From Iodobacter fluviatilis (lineage in GTDB: Bacteria; Pseudomonadota; Gammaproteobacteria; Burkholderiales; Chitinibacteraceae): 64,000 nucleotides of DNA. A program made the position numbers and the translations under genes. The stretch is taken from NCBI RefSeq assembly GCF_900451195.1, contig NZ_UGHR01000001.1, positions 806,001-870,000 of the forward strand, in the 5' to 3' direction. Below are positions 57,778-64,000 of this stretch, one piece after another (within the stretch, counting starts at the first letter, position 1; every line of letters begins with the position of its first letter). The notes under the pieces are model-generated. The model worked only from the letters and a program-made list of their open reading frames with translations. It was not told the origin of the DNA and made no database searches.

Positions 57778-57885
57778 AAAACCCAAACCTTGAACCTCGG
57801 AGGACACAGAGGACATGGAGTTTCACGGAGAAAAACTAAGCGATGGTTTTCTCCGTGTTGCTCCGTGTTTTAAGATTTGGGTTTT
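57778..57885. repeat. Family-B repeat, copy 4 (complete), between aceF and lpdA
   Basis: Left arm AAAACCCAAACCTTGAACCT plus CGGAGGACACAGAGG, right arm TTTTCTCCGTGTTGCTCCGT plus TTTGGGTTTT, near complementary. As it lies within an operon, its RNA would fold into a long hairpin between two cistrons. Confidence 0.8.
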
Positions 57886-57909
57886 AGCATTAAATTTTTA
57901 AGCTGAGGC

Positions 57910-59604
57910 TTACAACACCAAGCGGCGGATGTCGCTTAAGAGCTTGCCGAGTTGCACTGTGAAGCGGCCAGCCAGTGCACCGTCGATCACGCGGTGATCG
58001 AAGGATAATGACAATGGGCACATCAGGCGTGGCACAAATTCTTTGCCATTCCAGATCGGCTTGATTTGCGATTTGCAAACGCCAAGAATCGCCACTTCCG
58101 GTGCATTGACGATAGGCGTAAAGCTGGTGCCACCAATGCCGCCCAGGCTGGAAATGGTAAAGGTTGCACCTTGCATATCGGTTGGCTTGAGCTTGCCCTC
58201 ACGCGCCAGCGCAGATAGGTCGGTCAATTCTTTGGCGATTTGCTTAAGGCCTTTTTGATCGGCGTTTTTAATCACCGGTACAACGAGGCCATTTGGCGTG
58301 TCAGCAGCAAAGCCTATATTGTAGTACTGCTTCAATACCAGATTATCGCCATCCAGGCTTGCATTCACAGTTGGGAAGGCTTTCAGTACTTCGGCAGCGG
58401 CTTTAATGATAAAGGCCAGTGGCGAGAGTTTCAGGCCTGATTTTTCCCACTCTTTACCGATAGATTTGCGGAATTCTTCCAGCTCGGTGATATCGCATTC
58501 ATCGTTAAAGGTAACGTGCGGGATCACTACCCAGTTGCGATGCAGATTGGCGCCGGATAACTTTTGAATGCGGGTGAGTGGCTTGGTTTCGATCGGGCCG
58601 AACTTGGCAAAGTCCACTTTTGGCCATGGCAGCAGATCCAGACCAGAGCCCGTGCCGGTAGCAGGAGCGGCCGCTGCATGTGGTGCTGCGGCAGCACCGC
58701 TCATGATGGATTTCACATAGGCTTGTACATCGCCATGCAAAATGCGGCCTTTAGGACCGCTGCCGTTCACTAGGCTTAGGTCAACGCCTAATTCACGGGC
58801 AAAGCTGCGAATCGAAGGCGAGGCGTGGGCTTTTTTGAAGCCTGCTTCGTTGATGGTGCGTGCTGCTGCCGGGGCGGCGGCAACAGGTGCAGCAGCGGGT
58901 GCGGCTGCTGGAGCAGCAGCAACACTTGCAACAGGAGCAGCAGCAACCGGGGCCGCTGCGGCTGGTGCAGAGGCAGCGCCTTTCAGTACGAGGATCAGTC
59001 CGCCTTCGCTGATTTTATCGCCCACTTTCAGGGAGATGCTTTCAACGACGCCCGCTTCTGGCGATGGCACTTCCATCGAGGCTTTGTCGGTTTCTAAGGT
59101 GATCAGTGATTGTTCTTTTTCAACGACATCACCGACTTTTACAAAAACTTCAATCACATCTACAGCATCGTGGCCACCGATATCCGGTACGCGCACTTCA
59201 ATGCTGCTGGCCACGCTGGCGGCTGCCGGCGCTGCAAGCGGGGCAGGTGCCGGAGCTGGAGCCGCTGCAGGTGCTGCTGCAGGTGCTGCTGCAGGTGCTG
59301 CTGCAGGTGCTGCTGCAGGTGCTGCTGCAGGTGCTGCTGCAGGTGCTGCTGTGCTGGCGGTGTCTGCTGCTTCCAGCAGTAAAACGATGCTGCCTTCAGA
59401 GGCTTTATCGCCAATTTTAATCTTCATTTCTTTTACAACACCGGCGTGGGTCGATGGCACTTCCATCGTCGCTTTGTCGGTTTCTAAGGTAATGAGCGAT
59501 TGCTCTACTTCAATGGTGTCGCCAGCTTTTACAAAAACCTCGATCACTTCAACGCCCTCGTGGCCGCCGATATCGGGGATTTTTACTTCAATCAATGTGC
59601 TCAT
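57910..59604 (-). CDS. aceF: Dihydrolipoyllysine acetyltransferase (E2) of pyruvate dehydrogenase
   Basis: E2 transfers the acetyl group from lipoyl to CoA and forms the core of the complex. Two lipoyl domains are visible ([15 protein letters not shown] and [15 protein letters not shown]), joined by Ala/Pro-rich linkers, then the E1/E3-binding domain ([19 protein letters not shown]) and the catalytic domain ending with [15 protein letters not shown] (catalytic His and Asp). The ATG at 59604 is right because the protein then starts with the lipoyl domain ([14 protein letters not shown]); AGGA lies about 10 bases upstream. The linker DNA near 59268-59350 is a tandem repeat of GCTGCTGCAGGT-type units. 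Confidence 0.96.
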   Translation of the reverse strand: MSTLIEVKIPDIGGHEGVEVIEVFVKAGDTIEVEQSLITLETDKATMEVPSTHAGVVKEMKIKIGDKASEGSIVLLLEAADTASTAAPAAAPAAAPAAAPAAAPAAAPAAAPAAAPAPAPAPLAAPAAASVASSIEVRVPDIGGHDAVDVIEVFVKVGDVVEKEQSLITLETDKASMEVPSPEAGVVESISLKVGDKISEGGLILVLKGAASAPAAAAPVAAAPVASVAAAPAAAPAAAPVAAAPAAARTINEAGFKKAHASPSIRSFARELGVDLSLVNGSGPKGRILHGDVQAYVKSIMSGAAAAPHAAAAPATGTGSGLDLLPWPKVDFAKFGPIETKPLTRIQKLSGANLHRNWVVIPHVTFNDECDITELEEFRKSIGKEWEKSGLKLSPLAFIIKAAAEVLKAFPTVNASLDGDNLVLKQYYNIGFAADTPNGLVVPVIKNADQKGLKQIAKELTDLSALAREGKLKPTDMQGATFTISSLGGIGGTSFTPIVNAPEVAILGVCKSQIKPIWNGKEFVPRLMCPLSLSFDHRVIDGALAGRFTVQLGKLLSDIRRLVL

Positions 59605-59706
59605 ATATACGAATCCTGTGAGGGGTATGGAGTGAGGAGGAGGGCACTTGTCCCTCCCCAGTGCTTTACCTTTCAGCCTGATGCCTGAAGGCAAAGCCTC
59701 ACTGCT

Positions 59707-62364
59707 TTACACGGTCCAAGGCGCCGGGCGGTTTGCAATGCCATACTTTTCGATGGCCTCTGCAACTTTTGCTGCAGGAATTTTGCCTTCGTCAGCCAGG
59801 GCTTTCAGTGCAGCAACCGCAACGTGGAAGCGGTCAACTTCAAAGAAGCTGCGCAATGCTTTGCGTGAGTCGGAGCGGCCATAGCCGTCACATCCCAGCA
59901 CTACGTATTTAGCAGGAACGTATTCACGAACCTGATCTGCAAACGCGCGTTTGTAATCGGTTGCCGCAATCACAGGCCCAGTACGACCTGTCAGGCATTC
60001 AGTCACATAAGGCACTTGCTGCGCTGCCATTGGGTTGAGCATATTGTGACGCTCAACGGCCATACCATCACGGCGCAACTCGTTAAAGCTTGGGCAAGAC
60101 CAGATATCCGCATCCACACCAAAGTCGGCTTTCAGCAGCTCAGCCGCAGCGATTACTTCGCGGAAGATCGTGCCTGAACCCATCAGCTGCACTTTCAGAG
60201 CAGCGTCTTTTGCGCCTTCTTGGAACATATACATACCGCGCAGGATGCCGGCTTCTGAGCCTTCTGGCATGGCAGGGTGGCTGTAGTTTTCATTCATTAC
60301 TGATAAGTAGTAATAAATGTTCTCTTGGTTTTGATACATGCGGCGCATACCGTCTTGCACAATCACCGCCAGCTCGTAAGCGAAGGTAGGATCGTAGGAA
60401 ACGCAGTTCGGGATGAACTCAGCAAATAGATGGCCGTGGCCGTCTTGGTGCTGTAAGCCTTCGCCGTTCAGTGTGGTGCGGCCAGCCGTACCACCGACTA
60501 AGAAGCCGCGAGCGCGTAAATCGCCTGCTGCCCATGCTAAGTCACCAATGCGTTGGAAACCAAACATCGAGTAGTAGATGTAGAACGGAATCATGGTGAC
60601 GCCGTGGTTGGCGTAGGAGGTTGCCGCAGCAATCCAATCGCTCATCGCACCGGCTTCATTAATCCCTTCTTGCAATACTTGCCCAGTTTTGGATTCTTTG
60701 TAGAACATCAGTTGATCAGCATCTTGTGGCTCATAGAGCTGACCCACATGTGACCAAATACCCAGTTGACGGAACATACCTTCCATACCAAAGGTGCGGG
60801 ATTCATCCGGCACGATGGGCACGATGCGGTTACCAATTTGCTTGTCTTTTACCAGTGTATTCAGGATACGGACAAAGGCCATGGTGGTGGACATTTCACG
60901 TTCACCCGTGCTGCCCAGCAGGCCGCTTAATGCATCAAGGCCCGGCACTTGCAAAGGCTCATCTACCGGTTTTCTGGATGGCACAAAGCCGCCCAGCTCA
61001 GCACGGCGTTCGTGCATATGCTTCAGTTCCTGGCTGTCATCAGCAGGACGGTAGAATTTGCAGGCAATGGCTTCTTCGTCGGTCAGCGGGATATTGAAGC
61101 GGTCACGCAGATAAAGCAGATCGGTGTCTGACAGCTTTTTAGTGTTGTGCGCTACGTTTTGCGATTCGCCAGCAGCGCCAACGCCAAAGCCTTTTACTGT
61201 TTTAACCAGCAGCAGGGTTGGTTGATCTTTGTGCTCAACTGCGGCTTTATAGGCAGCGTAAACTTTGTAAAGATCGTTACCGCCACGGGTCAGACGCCAG
61301 ATATCGTCATCCGACATCGCTGAAACGAGGTCGAGTAATTCTGGGTAAGCGCCGAAGAAGTGTTCGCGTACATAAGCGCCATTTTTGGATTTGTAAGTCT
61401 GGTATTCACCATCGACTACTTCCATCATGCGTTTTTGCAGCAGGCCTTTTTTGTCTTGAGCAAGAATGGCATCCCAGCCAGTGCCCCAGACTACTTTAAT
61501 CACATTCCAGCCTGAGCCACGGAAGTCGCCTTCCAGCTCCTGAATGATTTTGCCGTTACCACGTACAGGCCCGTCTAGGCGCTGCAAGTTGCAGTTAATG
61601 ACAAAGATCAGATTGTCGAGCTTTTCACGGCCAGCAAGAGAAATCGCACCCAGCGATTCTGGCTCGTCCATTTCACCATCGCCGCAGAAGCACCAAACTT
61701 TACGATCGCCTTTTTGCTTAAAGCCACGATCGTCCAGGTACTTCATAAAGCGGGCCTGGTAAATCGCCATCAGCGGGCCAAGCCCCATCGATACCGTTGG
61801 GAATTGCCAGAAATCAGGCATCAGCCAAGGGTGTGGATAGGATGATAAGCCACCGCCTTCTACTTCACGGCGGAATTTATTCAGCTGGTCTTCAGTAATA
61901 CGGCCTTCAAGATAGGCACGTGAGTAAACGCCAGGCGCAGAGTGACCCTGGAAATAAACCAGATCGCCACCGTGGTTTGCGCTTGGTGCGTGCCAGAAGT
62001 GATTCCAGCCCACATCGTATAAAGTGGCTGCCGAAGCAAACGAGGAAATATGGCCGCCCGGCTCTGCTTCGTCGCGGTTGGCTTTTACCACCATTGCGGC
62101 TGCATTCCAGCGGGTATAGGCCAGAATCCGTTCTTCCAGATTAGGCTTGCCAGGGTGCTTGGCTTGCAGGTGCGCCGGAATCGTATTGATATAAGCGGTT
62201 GTAGCGGTATACGGAATATTGACGCCATCTTGGCGTGCATGATCTACAAGCTTTTCAACCAGGAAATGGGCGCGCTCTGCGCCTTCTTTTTCGAGGACGC
62301 TATCGAGTGACTCCAGCCATTCTTGCGTTTCTTGGGGATCGAGGTCATGAAGCTGCTCTGCCAT
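59707..62364 (-). CDS. aceE: Pyruvate dehydrogenase E1 component (homodimeric)
   Basis: AceE decarboxylates pyruvate with thiamine diphosphate and acetylates the lipoyl groups of E2. The 885-residue protein matches E. coli AceE (887). The ThDP motif begins GDGEMDEPESLGAISLAGRE and ends with NCNLQRLDGPVRGN. Also conserved are SYPHPWLMPDFWQFPTVSMG and the late KADFGVDADIWSCPSFNELRRDG. It is first in the operon aceE-aceF-lpdA; 102 bp separate it from aceF. A 124-bp gap to pgi should contain the operon promoter. Confidence 0.97.
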   Translation of the reverse strand: MAEQLHDLDPQETQEWLESLDSVLEKEGAERAHFLVEKLVDHARQDGVNIPYTATTAYINTIPAHLQAKHPGKPNLEERILAYTRWNAAAMVVKANRDEAEPGGHISSFASAATLYDVGWNHFWHAPSANHGGDLVYFQGHSAPGVYSRAYLEGRITEDQLNKFRREVEGGGLSSYPHPWLMPDFWQFPTVSMGLGPLMAIYQARFMKYLDDRGFKQKGDRKVWCFCGDGEMDEPESLGAISLAGREKLDNLIFVINCNLQRLDGPVRGNGKIIQELEGDFRGSGWNVIKVVWGTGWDAILAQDKKGLLQKRMMEVVDGEYQTYKSKNGAYVREHFFGAYPELLDLVSAMSDDDIWRLTRGGNDLYKVYAAYKAAVEHKDQPTLLLVKTVKGFGVGAAGESQNVAHNTKKLSDTDLLYLRDRFNIPLTDEEAIACKFYRPADDSQELKHMHERRAELGGFVPSRKPVDEPLQVPGLDALSGLLGSTGEREMSTTMAFVRILNTLVKDKQIGNRIVPIVPDESRTFGMEGMFRQLGIWSHVGQLYEPQDADQLMFYKESKTGQVLQEGINEAGAMSDWIAAATSYANHGVTMIPFYIYYSMFGFQRIGDLAWAAGDLRARGFLVGGTAGRTTLNGEGLQHQDGHGHLFAEFIPNCVSYDPTFAYELAVIVQDGMRRMYQNQENIYYYLSVMNENYSHPAMPEGSEAGILRGMYMFQEGAKDAALKVQLMGSGTIFREVIAAAELLKADFGVDADIWSCPSFNELRRDGMAVERHNMLNPMAAQQVPYVTECLTGRTGPVIAATDYKRAFADQVREYVPAKYVVLGCDGYGRSDSRKALRSFFEVDRFHVAVAALKALADEGKIPAAKVAEAIEKYGIANRPAPWTV

Positions 62365-62488
62365 TGGTCTCTCTACCTTGTGAGTGGGTTAATACTCCGC
62401 ATATTTTGATGCGGAGGCAGGCCGGTTGTGTGGACCAGCCTGCTTTAAAAGGCCTGCATTGTAATAGGCATATAAAAATACATCCCGT

Positions 62489-64000
62489 TTAACGGGGGGT
62501 ATTTCGCTTGTAATAATTCACCAGACCGTTGGTCGAAGCGTCATGGTTAGTGGTTAAACCTGGAGTTGTTAAATCGGCCTCAATGGCTTTTGCCAATTGT
62601 TTGCCTAATTCAACACCCCATTGGTCATAGGAATTAATATTCCAGACCGTGCCTTGTACGAATACTTTATGCTCGTACAAAGCAATTAGTGCACCTAAAC
62701 GCCGCGGTGATAAACGCTGCATTAAGATGGTATTGGTTGGGCGATTACCTTCAAATACTTTATGCGGAACTAAAGCATCCTGTTCCTCGCCGGTAATACC
62801 CTGTGCATCTAATTCTGCGCGAACTTCCGATTCATTTTTACCGCGTAAAAACGCTTCTGTCTGGGCAAATACATTGGCCATTAGAATCGTATTGTGCGGT
62901 TCAGGAATATCCGGATGTTCTATTGTGGCAATAAAATCGACGGGTACGATTTGGCTGCCCTGATGCAATAACTGGTAATACGCGTGCTGGCCGTTAATAC
63001 CGGTATCACCCCATACAACAGGCCCGGTGCGATAATTCACGCGTTTTCCATTCAAATCAACCGTTTTACCGTTTGATTCCATATCCAGCTGTTGCAAATA
63101 CGCCGGAAAGCGATAAAGCGATTGATTATAAGGAGAAATAAGCTGGGTGGATGCGCCAAAGAAATTAACGTACCAAACCCCAAGCATGCCCATAATCACT
63201 GGCAAATTCTGCTCTAATGGCTTGCTGCAGAAATGCTGATCCATGGTATAGGCACCATGCAGCAAATCTTGGTAATTGTGTTTACCTAAATAAATAGCAA
63301 TCGGTAAACCAATTGCGCTCCACAGGCTATAGCGCCCGCCAACCCAATCCCAAAATTCAAACATATTCTCGGTATCAATACCGAAGTCACTCACGGCCTT
63401 TGCATTGGTTGAAACCGCTACGAAATGCTTGGCAATATGTTTTTCATCCCCGGAAGCTTTTACAAACCATGCTCGTGATGTACGGGCATTGGTTAGCGTT
63501 TCCTGGGTGGTAAATGTTTTGGAAGAAATAATAAAGAGCGTTGTTTCTGGATTTAGCTCTGCCAGTGTAGATACAACCTGGTCGCCATCAACGGTGGAAA
63601 CAAAATGCATTTTCAGGCGCTTGTGGCCGTAATCTTTCAGTGCCTGGCAAACCATCAGCGGGCCCAAGTCTGAGCCGCCAATACCGATGTTTACAATATC
63701 GGTAATCGCTTTGCCGGTGTAACCCAGCCATTCACCTGAGCGGACTTTATCCGAGAAGATGCCGATTTTATCTTTAACGGCATTCACTTTAGGCATGACA
63801 TCTTCGCCATCCACAATCAATGGATGCTTATCTAGGTTGCGCAGCGCAGTGTGCAATACCGCACGGTTTTCTGTGCTATTGATTTTCTGGCCCGCAAACA
63901 TGGCTTTGATACGCTCTTGCAGGCCGGATTGCCGGGCCAGATTCATCAGCAAAGTCATGGTTTTTGCTGTGATGCGGTTTTTTGAGTAATCAAAAAACAG
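62489..64000 (-). CDS. pgi: Glucose-6-phosphate isomerase, 5' end outside window
   Basis: Pgi interconverts glucose 6-phosphate and fructose 6-phosphate. Family signatures are [26 protein letters not shown] context, the [20 protein letters not shown] block and the C-terminal [14 protein letters not shown]. The reading frame continues open to the window edge, where it reads [14 protein letters not shown] before the internal Met at 63958, as in the N-terminal part of other Pgi proteins; about 45-50 residues are missing. It is co-directional with the aceE operon but probably separate. Confidence 0.95.
   Translation of the reverse strand: MFFDYSKNRITAKTMTLLMNLARQSGLQERIKAMFAGQKINSTENRAVLHTALRNLDKHPLIVDGEDVMPKVNAVKDKIGIFSDKVRSGEWLGYTGKAITDIVNIGIGGSDLGPLMVCQALKDYGHKRLKMHFVSTVDGDQVVSTLAELNPETTLFIISSKTFTTQETLTNARTSRAWFVKASGDEKHIAKHFVAVSTNAKAVSDFGIDTENMFEFWDWVGGRYSLWSAIGLPIAIYLGKHNYQDLLHGAYTMDQHFCSKPLEQNLPVIMGMLGVWYVNFFGASTQLISPYNQSLYRFPAYLQQLDMESNGKTVDLNGKRVNYRTGPVVWGDTGINGQHAYYQLLHQGSQIVPVDFIATIEHPDIPEPHNTILMANVFAQTEAFLRGKNESEVRAELDAQGITGEEQDALVPHKVFEGNRPTNTILMQRLSPRRLGALIALYEHKVFVQGTVWNINSYDQWGVELGKQLAKAIEADLTTPGLTTNHDASTNGLVNYYKRNTPR

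Noticed and set aside
58742..59635. Long plus-strand open frame rich in Ala-Gly
   Set aside because: It is antisense to the Ala/Pro linkers of aceF; the GC-rich repeat keeps the opposite strand open.

Overview
The window reads as part of the chromosome of a free-living betaproteobacterium of the order Neisseriales, most like Iodobacter or a close Chromobacteriaceae relative. This is inferred from gene content: homodimeric pyruvate dehydrogenase AceE, an AceF with two lipoyl domains and an LpdA with its own lipoyl domain, FabI, AhpC/AhpF, a GbpA-like secreted chitin-active protein, and very dense short dispersed repeats. Most of the window is ordinary housekeeping DNA cut up by repeats.

Layout. 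1-197: two tandem copies of a 101-bp unit that looks like the duplicated 3' end of an upstream gene. 190-4050: a small membrane protein coupled to a sialidase-like protein, then mtfA-rsmJ (overlapping) and a convergent thioesterase. 4065-4584: four near-identical tRNA-Asn genes with a strong promoter. 4657-8879: AsmA-like protein, ygfZ, fabI, class II amidotransferase. 9135-15516: recD, a DnaQ-like exonuclease and recB on the minus strand, without an adjacent recC. 15600-16454: a DUF559 endonuclease-like gene enclosed by inverted GC-rich palindromes. 16498-21274: an AlkD-like protein and a very large Pls-like adenylating synthetase. 21326-26655: an AT-rich accessory stretch with a NERD protein, a PD-(D/E)XK nuclease-like protein followed by two small paralogous acidic proteins, and decayed copies of a cold-shock/DUF1294 gene and a Fic gene. 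27001-27733: a threefold tandem repeat. 27766-30016: ferric-reductase-like protein divergent from a TonB-like protein. 30445-36342: tRNA-Tyr, yciH, a LysR regulator divergent from frmA-fghA (formaldehyde detoxification), ppa and a MITE-like element. 36368-45640: PatZ-like acyl-CoA synthetase/acetyltransferase, YkgJ-type protein, TMEM175-type channel, ahpC-ahpF, LPMO, glutathione peroxidase. 45702-55692: a three-gene signalling cassette of two large hybrid kinases (one frameshifted, one ending in an EAL domain) and a response regulator. 55943-64000: lpdA, aceF, aceE and a pgi cut by the window edge.

Repeats. Four dispersed families stand out. Family A is an about 36-bp G/C-run palindrome (at least 15 copies or part copies), often in inverted pairs. 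Family B is a 110-140-bp imperfect inverted repeat containing GGACACAGAG-type arms. Family C is a 250-340-bp element (four copies). A further 303-bp element has 23-bp inverted ends and flanking TA. Family A is of special interest because one inverted pair holds the DUF559 gene, whereas others hold only a 33-40-nt conserved spacer; this looks like an autonomous element and its gene-less derivatives.

The best candidates for something undescribed are the DUF559/palindrome element and the nuclease plus paired small acidic proteins at 22819-24960. Both are inferences from sequence reading only; no database search was possible.
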